A stretch of 64,000 bases of DNA from Vigna angularis (GCF_016808095.1 NC_068970.1:21434501-21498500); one strand, 5' to 3'; counted from the first letter of the stretch, positions 10,677 through 23,570 are shown. Numbers and translations are program-made. Notes: generated by a model not told the origin, from the sequence alone.

Positions 10677-13600
10677 TTATATGTTTAATTTCTTTCGAAA
10701 TTTTTTATAAATTCCTAATGAATTTCCCCTGTGCTTATCCAACAAAGACAACAACTCTTTATCATTTTCTTTCTCTAAATGAGAATAAGCCTTCTCAACA
10801 TAGCTGAACTCGCGTCCATACATATACGATGCACATGCTGCTTTGCATGTGAGTAACTGCAAATCATCTGAGACAATTCAAGAAAACTCATTAGCATGAC
10901 TAAAAATAAAACAATAATAGTGAATGAACATGCAACAATATTTCTAGTGAAGTTTATATAGACACTGATACTGTAACTTCACTGTCACTTAACACGAGGT
11001 CAAACCGTTCCAATTATATAATTATACCTGATTCAATCTCGGATTCTAGCTTGCTATTGCTGAAATGTCTTGTTATCCACCACCTACAGCGAAGATACCA
11101 AGATTTTCCCGATGTACCATCCGTAAATATTTTAGGGGTTTTGTCAAAGGAACGAAGTTGCTTGTGTCCATTTTTGGTTTGCATGGGGCATGAAGACATA
11201 CAGTCTTCTTCGTAGGAATACAGCGTTAAGAAACATGAAGATAACACCTTCCACGTATTGTGTTCTGAATCTGTAGCATCTAAATGTAAAGCAATCATTT
11301 CCAGCATAGACTCAAGACTATACTCTCCTGCAAAGTACCAAGGAATCCAATCAACAACATAGACATCATGTATTATTAAGCATATAAGATATCGCTTAGT
11401 CTGTAGCAGAAGAAGAAATTATCAGAGCAAATATTTCTAAATCTGTAATTAGAGGAACCAATGCGTGACATCCAATCAGAGACAACTTATTCAAATTTGA
11501 AGAGATTAATACAAAAGATAACAATTGAGGAAAAACTGCAGGCTAGGAGTTCCTCAGTTTCCTGGTCACTTATATTTCTTCTCCTACTGCCGTTCCCCCA
11601 TTTTTCTTTCATTAACTTCTTTCTCTATCTCTTTTCAAGTTGACATTGGACTCAACTTGAGAGAAATAAAGATATAAATTATTCAAATCATACAAAAGAC
11701 GTGATTGAGAACGAAGGTACCATTTTGGTGCATCTTGATAAGTTTGGCTAAGGCATCACTACATGTTGGATCCTTCTTCAATATATTCTCAAAACAGATA
11801 AGAAGCATGCCAGAGTTGTTTCGATCAAAACGCTCCAAGAGAGCAGCCCTCACTCTACAAGGGTATGCACATCAGTAACTTAAATAATCATAACAAAGAG
11901 CACCTTAAAAAAGATAGGGGATATACCTTAATGGCAATACAGAGGCTGCATTACAGCACTGCTTCTCAAGCATATTTAGAGCCTCGTCAACTTGTCCTCC
12001 AATTAGCAACAGCTGGCAATAAAAAATAAAGTGAAGCCATTTTTTATATCTAAAAGATTATCCTATGCTGAAAACAACTGTCAAATAACTTCTATAACAG
12101 ACGCAAAGTAGGGACGTGCATGTGCATCCAGGAAAGGGAATACGCTGTGAGAATTGCAAAGCTGAACATAATCAGTTGCTTTGTGCAATTTCAGATGGAT
12201 AATTGATTTCATTTAATACTTGCTACTGATATTTCCAAAGATGGATAACAAAATAAGCACATGGAAGGAGTGAGAATCAATTAGTAATAGCACGCAGTTG
12301 CACAAAGGACTTTCAAAAGCTCAGATACAAGGACATAGTTGTCTTGTCTGCTCGGGTTAAACAATGGGAATTGCAAGGATTGAACCTCTAATCATTTGAT
12401 ATATTGAGGCTCTAGTACAATGTTAAGGACATAACAAAAGCTTCTAATATTAGAGGCGGTAGATGCCTATAAACAGTTAAGGACATCAGAACGATATGTC
12501 AATTGCCACAGAAACAAACTACACAGCTAGTACGAAAAACAATGAGCTCCTCTTAGTGTTGAAGATGGTTTCGGCGTTTTGCTGCAATGTTCCTAAGAAA
12601 CTATTAACAGAAGGTTGTTACATCTTTTTCTGTAATGCAACAACAATAATAATATGCTATAGGTGCATTAAGCATTTTGGTAAAATGACGAAACATAGTA
12701 TTAACATACATCATAAGGATATCCTTTGAAAGGAAAGCACAAAGACATCATTGTCCTAATACAACACAATCAAGGTATGCAATGTTAATATTTAGAATGA
12801 ATTGAAATCTGGGTACACTCCACATGGTTCAATGCAACATTGGCATTCCTAAAGGATACACAAGTAAAAGCATTACTTTCCCTTTCATTTCATCAATTCC
12901 TTGAAATGGTCTAATGCTTTCACATTTCACTAGTTCAACAAACACAAATTACTTGAATAACAATAAAAAATACTAAAATATCCATTATGTATGGTAGCAA
13001 AGCCATTAGGAAGGAAAGTTATAACCAAAAACTTGCAGAGTAATAAGAAAAAGTATGAAAAGGCAGCAGGGACCGGTTGTTGACAATAGCAGCATGGTTT
13101 AATACAGTGCAAGTCCTATAATTTTAAGGAATTATGCAAAGAATAAATGCATTGCACTGATCAACACCACAATAAGACTTGCAATTATACCAAAATAAAA
13201 GAAGATTAGGTACAGACACAGCAGAATTAGTTCTTACCTAATATAGAGTGGCAACTTCTAAAATATTGAAATAATTAGTTCTTTAATCTAGTCCAATTTT
13301 AAGTTTAATAAAATTCTGTACGCAATTGGTTTTTCATCTAACAAGTTTTAGTTTCAACCAGAATTCCCTTATTTCTCATCCTTCCCCTTTCAAAATTGTT
13401 TAAAAATTTGAAAATGGTTCACCAGAACATAATTGATGCTGAATTAGTTCAAAACTAAAAGTAATACAAAATTATTTATTTGAAATGACTTCAAATTTAT
13501 CTTGATTCACTTAAACAAAAAGTTTCAGGTCATTTCTCTATCGGTGAATGTATCAAATGATTGTAGAAAAGATTCATACTAGCTGCAGATCCTAATTATA

Positions 13601-16600
13601 CCTTCTAGGAGGTGTACAACCCAAGACCTAGAGTTACCAGGCCTTGGCCGAGAACCATCCTGTTCCACAACACTTAGCCAATAGGTAACAAGTAATGAAA
13701 ATAAACTAAATCATAAAACCAAATGATTAAGGTATAAATATGGTTTATCCCCATTTAACTATGGGCCAAGGTGACATTATTCACCATCACGGCCCAGACC
13801 CATTCAAAAAGTATAAATTTTGAATCAATTTATTCGAGTATTTAATTCTTTAAACTTCCATCTCTGATTATTGAATTGAGTATTGGAAAATCTTGTGCAG
13901 ACATCCTCCATTCAGTTCTGAGGACAAGTGCAACAACGCATGGAGCACCCGAAGCAAAGCTTAAGACAAAGTACTTTTGAGCAAGTACAGGAGGTAATGT
14001 AATAAATTATTGCTTCAACCGTTATGAACCTGATTTTCAGTTTAACAAACATGAACGAAATACAAAATGATGTTTAGTGGCAACATCAAAGTTACTTGAA
14101 ATGTATGATCTATACCTGTACCAATGGAAGTAATGCTGCCGAAGCAGAAGGTTCTGAGTTGAGAGCTAGTTGCAAATATTTCACTGAATTTTTGTAATAG
14201 TCATTAGGCTGATCTATTTGCAAATACATGAACTCCTCCAAATTGCTCTCATCAGAAAAATGCAAGGGCAGCAACCACAAATCAAGTCCCCCTATGTAAA
14301 TGCACAAAAAGACATTATTGAAGTTACTAGTAAACCAGAGAGTAATCACTATCAAAACCAAGAAATGATGAGCAATAAGCTCTGAAATAAAGAAAAGAAT
14401 ATAACAAAAATAAAGAAAAGAAAGAGTAAAGGAACAGAGAAGACAAGAGACTGTTTATGTTACTCACTAAATAGTGAAACAATTATAGAAAACAGCATAC
14501 CCAGGAATTTTGAGTAACCTGTTCCTCTCAACCAATGCACAAAAATCCCATACTATATTCCCTTATCCTTTATTATATACCCTCATTATATACTCTGGGA
14601 AATCTCTCTGCTACATCATAACCACAGGAAGAGTAAGCTCTCTATCATAAATTATTCTTCTAATGGAGGCCTATAGAGAGATATTCCTGTAGGGGAGCCA
14701 GTCTGAACTGAAAATATTTAAGTATTTAACACAGACTTCTGAAAATTATAAACAGATTAACATGGGATATTCAAAGGGAAAGAAAATTGTCACCCACAAC
14801 AATTTAGAGCTCTGATCCAGTGAAAGCATGCCAGTTGGATTATATCACACTCAAAACAGAAATAGATAAAAGAAAAAACATGAAGAGTCTCAGTGCCGAA
14901 TTAGTGGCATTTTCTGAAGTTTCAAGTAGTCAGTGGGAACTCTACACCCTCATTTTCTTTATCTCAAACATAAACCATAGTAATAGGCGGAGGGGTTGTT
15001 TAGCAAAACTACTCTTAGGTTGCTGCAAACAAGTAACAATTAGCAAGATAAAAATTACAATCTAGCCTTATTAGGATCATGAGAAATATCTAAGCAATAT
15101 TTTCCATCCAAAAAGAAAAATTAAGTAGGAAAATTCATATAAAATCATATAAGCACATATACATTCTCATTCCGGTGTGCATCGACAGAATATAGATATT
15201 CCACCTGTTAAGTGAAAAAAAAAACACTTACCAAGGCCGTGTAAGATATCTTGTGTAAGACCTCCACTGTTAGAAAAAGGGTCTCCAAATCCGTTTTGCT
15301 CTTCAGAATTTAAGTAAAAACCTTCTGGTTGAAAGTTCTGATGTGTTTTTTCTCTTTTATTAGTACCAACCTCTATGTCTTCACTGAATACAACATCCCT
15401 AGATATATGCTTATCATTCATGATAGAGGCATCTGAATCACGTTGACAATGGGACTCAGCCATGTGGGATTCAACTGAATTATACGGCTCCGACTGTCCA
15501 GTTTTATTGGTAAATGAGATCTCCATATGTGAGTTCTCTTGCAAGTCAAACTGGTCTGAGTTTCTCCACTGGAATTCTTTGGGGATTGAAGAATACCACA
15601 TCTCATAGAATGTCAACCCCATCATCATCTTTAACACAGGATCAATATCAACTTTGTTTTGTTCAATACTGAAAAGGAGAAACCAAAAGACAAAAATAAA
15701 TGAAAAAGGATAGAAAGAGCAAGGGAATATAACACAATTTTTCAAACACTGACATGTATTTTTGTATTTTTGAAGTGAAAACCACCATTAATGAAGGAAC
15801 ACTATTTGTGAATGGAAAGTTCATATTAGAAGCCATTTCATAATACACTTCGGTGCCAAAAGCATAACATGATAATTTGGTCTTGTTTGAATCAATTTGC
15901 ATATATTTGGAAGTGTATCTAGTACTTAACTACGCCAGTAGAGTACTTACTAGGCAACCTAACCTATGTATATTGAATAAGATAGCAGAAAATAAATGAA
16001 ACAAACTGCAATTATAATTGCCAGAGTACTGAAACGGTTATACTCAAACGATGCATCACTTAGGCACTTCTTGAATGGTGAGAACACTTAAACGTAAGTA
16101 TCTATCTAGGACATCAGACAATTCAAGGTATCTTTAAAAGTCACTATAAGGACTAATCCATCCCCAAAAGGAGGAGACCAATCCCAAATTCATCCTCGTC
16201 ATTGGGGGCAGTGTCAATCATTTCGAATATTGACTTTATGCAATTATGTTTGTTTTTCTACATTGATAAAACTTACCTACTTTAAATGCTAGTAAACAAG
16301 GGCAATATTAAGCAGCATCATTCTTAGTTAGTTTGGATTTGATAACAGGCAGTCAAGTACCAAGGCCTCTGGAATAATAGAATTAAGATACTTGTCCAAA
16401 CTCTCAGGAGGAATTGAACACCAATGATAATTACCATTACAACCTTATCAACCATTATGAGAAATTTAGGTTTTATTGAAAAACAACCCTGGTAAAAATA
16501 TAATGACAATGCCAGGCAACCAGCTCACCACATTATTTAGTAATGAGAAGTTATGAAATCATCCACTCTTGGCATCATGGTTCAACACTTAATATTCTGC

Positions 16601-18060
16601 AAAGAGAACACATTAAAAATTAAATTACATACCATAAAGCAAGCTGGTATGCATCCCCTGCATTGCCTTGCATAAGACAGAAAAAGATGAACTCAAAGTG
16701 GACTGCGTATCTGCTCTGCTCCATAAACAAAATTCTACATTAAGAACCGAAGACTAAGCAAATCAAGCTTACAATTTGAAAGCACAATCGATGTCTCAAT
16801 TGCAAAACATAATTTATTTATCAAGTGGAATTAAAGTCAGTGGAAAGTTTGATGAGATTGTTTGCAATGGAAATGGTAGAGCTTCCCACTAGCAAGTTTA
16901 AACATAACATGGGAGCAAACATATTATCACAACCTGATTGCTATCATACAGCTTGCACGTGAAAAAAGTTAATAAGTAAATAATTTTAAAATTACTAAGA
17001 CGGTCAAATTTCAAATCTCAAAAGCTGAGAAAACATTTCTGTTTTCATCATTAATAATGGAAAACTGTCACCTTATTATTTATTCCGTTTCCTGTTTTGA
17101 AATATTGTTTTCATAATTTCCTATGCTAATCTTTCAAAACAAGAAAGAAAGTGAAAACAAATTGAATTTTTAGCAAATATTAATGAAAATAGGAAACGGA
17201 AACATCAAACTTTTTCTCAAGCATGCCTCTAGCTAGATAACTTCGAAAATGCAACCTTTAGGTATATTTTTAGAACAAGCTGTAAGTCAGAAACACTTAC
17301 TACCTAACAAAGCAAATTTATAAACATTTAACAATAAAGGTAACAACTATAAAGCGTTTAGTTGGGGAGTCTGAAACATACCTGTAAAGGCCAAGTCTTC
17401 ATTGATCCAATTTTTTTCGACCAAATATCATAGAGGTTCTTGATTCTTGTGGGATTAATAGAATTATTTTTCACACGATTTAGAAGCTCCATTAAAACCT
17501 ACACACGGATCAGCATACATGCCAGTGTTCAGAAACTAACTAGATATCAAGAATAAAAGAAATTATAACAACAATATATAAAATCATATTAAACAAAAAG
17601 GTAGCAATTATCAAACAAGTAAAAAAAAATCAGCACTTGAAAAGCAAATAATAAGAGAAAAAGGGGATGAGGGTACCCAAAATTTAAGACGATTCATGAA
17701 GGGCGAGGTCTCATTAAGTGTGCCCTTCATATAGGCACTGAGAACACCACTTGCTTCGACCCAGTGATGCTGGTTGACGAGTCTGCGCAGCAGGTAGCGC
17801 AACCTCGTACGGTTTTCCTTCCTCAGAGGTTTGGGACCCAATCCCAAGACGTAGGAAGGCCTAGTAAGAGACAACAAGATTTTTTTTGCCAGCTTCTCTC
17901 GCGACCCCATTTGCCCTTCCTCGTTCACCATAAAACTCTTCCTCTTACAGCGCTTTGATTTCTTCGCGGTGGAACCGTCAGTTGTGGTCCCGGGTTCCAC
18001 ATCTGATCCATCAATTTCCATTGATAACAAACTAGAGACATTTTGCATTATCCCAACCAT
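10677..18060 (-). CDS. TAF1A-like RNA polymerase I factor, nine exons
   Basis: Nine exons on the minus strand, all with GT-AG borders and matching phases: 18060-17677, 17498-17382, 16715-16633, 15668-15232, 14291-14116, 12012-11927, 11854-11721, 11327-11028, 10867-10677 (stop 10679-10677). Total 1908 nt, 635 aa. Exon 1 holds a Lys/Arg-rich segment (KKSKRCKRK) and the block RLRYLLRRLVNQHHWVEAS; exon 3 gives RYAVHFEFIFFCLMQGNAG; exons 6-7 give LLLIGGQVDEALNMLEKQC and RAALLERFDRNN, a TPR-like helical pattern. This resembles the plant family annotated as TATA-box-binding protein-associated factor, RNA polymerase I subunit A (SL1/TIF-IB-type factor for rRNA transcription in the nucleolus). The family name rests on remembered similarity; the gene structure rests on the sequence. 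The acceptor of exon 3 has a weak pyrimidine tract. In-frame ATGs at codons 5 and 14 are alternative starts. Confidence 0.68.
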
Positions 18061-18200
18061 GGTTATCAAACTCGCGAATTAAAGTTTACGTGCTAACTCA
18101 GTGCTTCCGAGTTAACTCGGAAGCAAACTCGGATTTGGTATAGAATCGGTGGGCTCGTTAGTAGAATCGGTAGACTCGACTGAAATCGCGAGTTTGCTTT
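18061..18200. repeat. Inverted-repeat sequence abutting TAF1A-like start codon
   Basis: Outer arms CAAACTCGCGA (18067-18077) and TCGCGAGTTTG (18186-18196) are inverted. Inside is a perfect 22-bp palindrome (18103-18124) built on CCGAGTTAACTCGG. The phrase GGTTATCAAACTCGCG is of a type common in dispersed plant repeats. It directly touches the ATG of the minus-strand gene. The class of repeat is not known to me. Confidence 0.6.
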
Positions 18201-19079
18201 CAATTTGGCGAGTTCGTGAAGATTTAGGGCTCACATATTAGGGTTTTTTGATTTAGGTTGAGTGACGAAGCTCTACGCTCGCGTTTCATCCTTGCTTGCG
18301 TTTTGCCCTGCGGTCGCCGTTGGCCATGATTTCGCCGTCACCGATGGTAGCCGCGTGCCTCCTTCAGTGGTCGCACTGTTTCGCCTCTCCTGATATGCTC
18401 ACAGCCCTTGGTTTGGGTAAATAATTTCTCTAGTTAAAATTGTCATATACTTTTAACTCATCAAATATAACTTTTAACTTATCAAATATGACCTTATTAG
18501 ATAGAAAGTAGAACAATTATAATTATAAAAGTATAAAAAATAGAAAAATTATATGAAAAAGTTTTTATAAATTAGCTCCTACATAAAAAATAGAAAAATT
18601 ATATGACGAGGCTAATTTTCATTTTTCTTTCTTATTTTGTTCTTCTAGGATGAACATACGGAGAGGTTATCCAAATTATGGATGACATTGTGCTGATGAT
18701 GTGAGGATAAATTTTACTATTTCATATTTATTTTTAAAGGAAAAAATTTATTCTAATTTTTCTACTTATATTTAATTAGTATATAATTCGTCTTATCTTA
18801 TCTTTACCAGATAATAAATGTACCTGTATTTTGTTTGATTTTTTTACTATTTCAATATTAATTAATTAATATAATAACAAATTATAAGAAAAAAATATTA
18901 TATTATCAAATATTTAATATTGAAAGGATGTTTTATTGTTTTATAATATCAAATATTTTAAAAAATTATATATATATATATAATTCAAATTAGATAAAAT
19001 TTAAGTATTTATTAATTTTATAAGCATTAATAAAACAAAGTTATAAAATTAAAAATATTCCAAGAAAATATTTTAATCT
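18201..19079. other. Intergenic, AT-rich
   Basis: A moderately GC-rich start (to about 18410) is followed by AT-rich DNA with two near-identical TAAAAAATAGAAAAATTATATGA blocks (about 18533 and 18582). No gene is seen. Part of it should act as promoter for the minus-strand gene, but no TATA box is clear. Confidence 0.5.
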
Positions 19080-19690
19080 CCAAGACTGTTCATTTCAAAA
19101 TTAGAGTTAAGGTGCTCTTGGATTTTAGTAATCTTCTCAGTCATCTATGATGATTATCATGTCATCTATATAAATGATTATAGGGGAGAGTTTTCCTTTT
19201 CTCCTTTTTAGAAAAAGAGTATGATGAACATTGCTTTGTTGATATTTGAATTTCTTCATTGTCAAGCTAAACTACCCAAGCCACATTCGAGGTGATTGTT
19301 TTGACATATAAGGCCTTTTTAAGTTTACATACTAGTTTTCTATTAGTTGAGCTTGTATATCTTGGTGGGATGTTCATATACACTTTTTCTTCTAAGTCAT
19401 CATGTAAGGAAACATGAAACATTTTTCACATCTAGTTGATGTAAAGACGAATCTAAATTAGTAGCCAAGGATAGTAGCACTTTAGTCATATTGAGTTTTG
19501 CAATAGAAGAGAATGATGTATCTTGATAATCTGTTTCATGTGTCTCAGTATACCTTCTAGCTACTGATTAGCAATAGACCCATTTGGTTTATATTTTAAG
19601 GGAAAGACCCGTTTACACTCGACTCAATTTTGTTGGTGTGCATAACGATTTGATTTAAGATTCTTTATTCCAACTACAACTTTAAACTTC
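19080..19690 (-). pseudogene. Ty1/copia reverse transcriptase relic
   Basis: Read on the minus strand, the fragments follow the copia RT order. First comes a KPNGSI block (near 19590), then AKLNMTKVLLSLATNLDSSL and HQLDVKN, then LEEKVYMNIPPRYTSSTNRK and LVCKLKKALY, and finally the active-site box IIIYIDDM (near 19160), equivalent to YVDD in the family. Many stops and frameshifts are present and no LTRs are visible nearby. Confidence 0.85.
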
Positions 19691-20482
19691 TTCTTTATAC
19701 ACATTATTTCACATCTGATATTACTAATAATAATATTAATGATAGTAATCTAATAATAATAATTAGTAGAAAAAGAGGAATAATAATAATAATAACAATA
19801 TAGCAGAGGCTTCGACGTGAAGTTACTCTATTATATTTCCATCAACCTTTCCATAAACCTCAGAAGCAGAGGCTTTGAAGGCCAATCTCAAACTGAAGTC
19901 GTCCACCTTCATCATGACTTCCAATTGCAAGAAAATAAAAATAAAAATCACCAACAACAATGAAACTCGTTTGTACACCAACATACATTCGATTAATTTG
20001 GTGCTTCTGGTAAAATAATTCTTAAAATTACAAACCATTACTTAATTTGTTTAGTTATAGAAATAAATATTGGATTTGTAAGTGACATGCATGTGTGAAA
20101 GTGTCTCTGTATAGTAATCCCACTCATTTTCCACTGAGGAGGCACAGATTTTGAAACATCAAAATTGCTTACAGTGATGGGATATATAATTGTAAAATCC
20201 CAACTTCTTTTTCAGGTTCTTTTTGTTGAACTAAAGGCACTTGCTTCCAAAGAGCCAAGTCAGGGAAAATCCAAGTTGCCGTTAGAGGCACATGCCTCTC
20301 TTCAAAATGCTGCATCCAAAGCATCAACAATTATCACTTTTCAAACATCTCCAATGCCATTTTCATACACCACTTTGGTGATGATCTCACAAGAAAACAA
20401 ATAAATTGAATACTTCACTAGACAAAACATAACGCTCCTCATTCCACACAAAAACCAACCAACCTATTCATAGTTCTGAACT
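19691..20482. other. Intergenic upstream of LRR gene
   Basis: Contains AAT/TAA-rich simple sequence (19725-19800). Small open frames at 19823-20038 (minus) and 20165-20404 (plus) have no recognisable domain; they share short words such as AGAGGC and may be relics. The last 80 bases are the leader of the LRR gene. Confidence 0.5.
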
Positions 20483-22393
20483 ATGGCAGCCATAATGTTG
20501 CTTCTCATTTTCTCATTTCTTACCTCAATTTCGGAGCCATGTCACGTGGTGGACAAAGAAGCATTACTAGAATTCAAGAGCAGGATCATCTCTGACCCTT
20601 CAAAACTGCTAGATTCCTGGACACCTTCATCTGACTGCTGCCACAGTTGGGAAGGCATCGCATGTGGTTCCACTGGCAGGGTCATCAACCTTACTAGAAT
20701 CGGCGTCGTGTTCGACGTCGATGAAATCCCTCTCGAAACCTACATGTCAGGAACCTTGTCACCTTATCTTGGAAACTTGTCTGCTTTGCAAGTTTTGGAC
20801 CTTAGCAATCTGAAGCAGTTGCATGGTCCAATACCATCACAACTCGCCAAGCTATCCCACTTGACTAAACTTTTTCTCTATTCAAACCAGCTCTCAGGTG
20901 GGGTACCCGCGTCTTTCGAAAACCTTTCACGGCTTCAGAGTTTGTACCTCGATAACAACCAATTGTTTGGTAATGTTCCTTTTTCTGTCTTTGCCTCCTT
21001 CAAGTCTCTTTTACAACTTGGTCTATCCGGGAACAGGCTTTCTGGGGCGATTCCTTCTTCCGTTGGAAGAATGGTATTTCTCACTAGGCTTGACCTTCAT
21101 CAAAACAATTTTCATGGAAACATTCCTTCTAGCATTGGAAATCTTGTAAACCTCAAGGACTTGGATTTCTCTTATAATCAGATTAGTGGAAGAATCCCAG
21201 AGTCAATCGGGAGACTTTCACAATTGGTTTTTCTGGACCTCATGCATAATAATCTCTCAGGAAACCTCCCTTTTTCTATTGGGGATTTAAGTTCTCTCAA
21301 GTTTTGCAGTTTAGCAGCGAACAAGCTAACAGGCGTTTTGCCTTATTCCATTGGAAAACTCGGCAATGTGCGTAGGGTAATCCTTGAGAACAATAAACTC
21401 ACTGGGATGTTACCTTCCACCATTGGCGATCTAGCTAGTTTAACTGATTTATTTCTCGCAAACAATGAATTCAGTGGCAAAATTCCACCTTCCTTTGGCA
21501 ATTTAGTCAACCTGCAAACACTGGATTTCTCAAGAAACCAATTTTCTGGTCTACTTCCCTCTCAACTTGCTAAACTACAGAGTTTGCAAACTTTAGACTT
21601 GTCATTCAACCCATTAGGACTAGCCAAAGTACCCAAGTGGATATCCAAGTTAAGAGTTTTTCAGTTGAAACTGGCCCAGACAGGGATCAATGGTCAACTT
21701 CCAAAGTGGCTTGCATATTCATCAGTGACAACCCTTGATTTGTCAAGCAATGCATTGACGGGGAAATTGCCATGGTGGATTGGAAACATGACTCGCCTTT
21801 CCTTCCTGAACCTGTCAAACAACCAGTTCCACTCGTCAATCCCAGTGGCATTCATGGGCCTTTCTTCTCTGATGGACCTTGACCTCCATTCCAATAAGCT
21901 CACAGGATCCCTGAGACCGGTGTTTGAGAAAGAGGTTCAATTTTCGCTAGGCCATTTGAACTCCGTCGACCTATCTAACAACAAGTTTTGCGGTCCCATT
22001 GACGACAACATTGGACAAAAGGCCTCAATGAGTTCAATCAAATCTCTTGCATTGTCACACAACCCGTTGGGAGGATCTATTCCAAAGTCAATTGGGAAAC
22101 TGAGAGAATTGGAGATTCTGGACCTTGAAGACAGTGGACTCTCAGGGAATATACCTGAAGAGCTTGGTGATGCCGAAACGTTAACAAAGATTAATATTTC
22201 AAAGAACAAATTAAGTGGCAACATACCAGAGAAGGTCCTAAATTTGAAGAAACTTGAAGAGTTCGATGTGTCAAGAAACAGACTCAGAGGGAGGATCCCT
22301 CCACATAAGGCCATGTTTCCTATTTCAGCTTTTGTGGGTAATCGTGGATTGTGTGGAAGACCTCTTCCTCCTTGTAAACTTCGTTATAGATAA
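20483..22393 (+). CDS. Extracellular LRR protein, DRT100/RLP-like (636 aa)
   Basis: Single exon of 636 aa. Signal peptide at residues 1 to about 18 (MLLLIFSFLTSIS). LRR N-terminal domain at about 23-62: DKEALLEFKSRI, LDSW, then DCCHSWEGIAC. About twenty plant extracellular LRRs follow (for example LVNLKDLDFSYNQISGRIPE), broken near residue 390 by a less regular stretch (PKWISKLRVFQLKLAQ). The C-terminal cap is GNRGLCGRPLPPCK, after which the protein stops within about six residues. There is therefore no transmembrane helix and no kinase. Known relatives are secreted LRR proteins and truncated receptor-like kinases; a role in surface recognition is inference. Length and intact frame argue against a pseudogene. 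The start is the only ATG before the signal peptide. Confidence 0.87.
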   Translation: MAAIMLLLIFSFLTSISEPCHVVDKEALLEFKSRIISDPSKLLDSWTPSSDCCHSWEGIACGSTGRVINLTRIGVVFDVDEIPLETYMSGTLSPYLGNLSALQVLDLSNLKQLHGPIPSQLAKLSHLTKLFLYSNQLSGGVPASFENLSRLQSLYLDNNQLFGNVPFSVFASFKSLLQLGLSGNRLSGAIPSSVGRMVFLTRLDLHQNNFHGNIPSSIGNLVNLKDLDFSYNQISGRIPESIGRLSQLVFLDLMHNNLSGNLPFSIGDLSSLKFCSLAANKLTGVLPYSIGKLGNVRRVILENNKLTGMLPSTIGDLASLTDLFLANNEFSGKIPPSFGNLVNLQTLDFSRNQFSGLLPSQLAKLQSLQTLDLSFNPLGLAKVPKWISKLRVFQLKLAQTGINGQLPKWLAYSSVTTLDLSSNALTGKLPWWIGNMTRLSFLNLSNNQFHSSIPVAFMGLSSLMDLDLHSNKLTGSLRPVFEKEVQFSLGHLNSVDLSNNKFCGPIDDNIGQKASMSSIKSLALSHNPLGGSIPKSIGKLRELEILDLEDSGLSGNIPEELGDAETLTKINISKNKLSGNIPEKVLNLKKLEEFDVSRNRLRGRIPPHKAMFPISAFVGNRGLCGRPLPPCKLRYR

Positions 22394-22749
22394 GCACACT
22401 ATCGGACAGATTATTTTAAGCATATAATTAGAGATTTTGATTCCCATGTTCATGTGTACGAGGAAATAAATAGTAAATTTATTATGTTAATCTAGCTGAG
22501 AATTAGATCGACGAGAGGTACAATACAATTAGGAGAGCTGCAACTTAATCCATAGCTCACCGGAAGCTCTAGCTCATTCCTAAAAAAATCTCATTTTAGA
22601 AGGTCTTTAATTCGAGGATAAAAAAATTCTTTAATTCCCAAGAGTTCTTAATCAAGTGGAGTGGATTAGAATTAGGGTAAAGTGATTTTTGGATAATAAC
22701 AATATTTTCAGTTTGGATAATCATATATCGATTTAGATTGTTTTAGGCT

Positions 22750-23570
22750 GAAAACTAAGATATAAGTTGCAATAGCTCAAAGGTTAAGATAGACAGTTTC
22801 AAACTAAAGGTCAAAAATGGTCAACTTAGGTCAAAAGTTAAGATCGGTTAGTCAGGATCAAAGGTTGAAATCAGTTAGTCTGGGGTGAAGGACGAGATTG
22901 GCCAACTAAAAACAACAATTGAGAGAGTTGACCCAAATTGAATGTTGAGACGGATCGATTCGAGCCCAAGGTTGAGACGAGCCATTACGGTTGAAGGCAA
23001 TACAAGTCTACTCTGAACGAAAGTAGAGACAGGCTGACCAAGGTCAATGGTCAAGACAAGTTAGTCCAAAACAAAGGTCTAGTGTCGAGTCAACCCTTGC
23101 CTAATTGGTAAAGTAAGCCTTGACCAAAATTCAACTGAATTTGGTCGAGTCGGCCCAACCAAATTTGGAAGAGTTGACCCCAATAGAATTTTGAACGAAT
23201 ATGGTTGAATTAATCTTAGTTGAATTTTTGCAAAGTTGATCTTATCATAATCTTGACTAAGTTGATCTCGATCGAAATTTGGTCAAATTCAGCTAAGTCA
23301 ACCTTGATCGAATTTCAACTAAGTCATGTTCGGTCAAATTTCTGCCAATGCAGCCTTATTAAATTCATGCCGAGTCAACCTCAACCAAATTTCAACCTAG
23401 CTTGCCATGGCCAAATTCGGTCGAGTTCACCGTAGTCAAATTTTGGTCAAGTTAACCCGATCGAATTTCAACCAAATTGGACTTGGTCAAATTTTGGTCA
23501 AATTCTACCAAGTCTGTCCCAACTACAATTTGGCAGAATTCGTCATAGTCCACCCCGACGAAAATTGTCA
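22750..23570. repeat. Degenerate ~30-36 bp tandem array
   Basis: Many diverged units built around GTCAACCTTGATCGAATTTCAACTAAG-like words (parts GATCGAATTTCAACTAAGT, GTCAAATTTTGGTCAA, GAATTTGGTCGAGT). The left part (22750-23100) has related words on the theme AAGGTTGAGAC/GGTCAAAAGTTAAGAC. The open frames at 23220-23619 are repeat-derived, not genes. Confidence 0.8.

Noticed and set aside
12340..12440. tRNA-like phrase around GGATTGAACCTCTAATC
   Set aside because: No acceptor stem or cloverleaf could be built around it; it is inside an intron.
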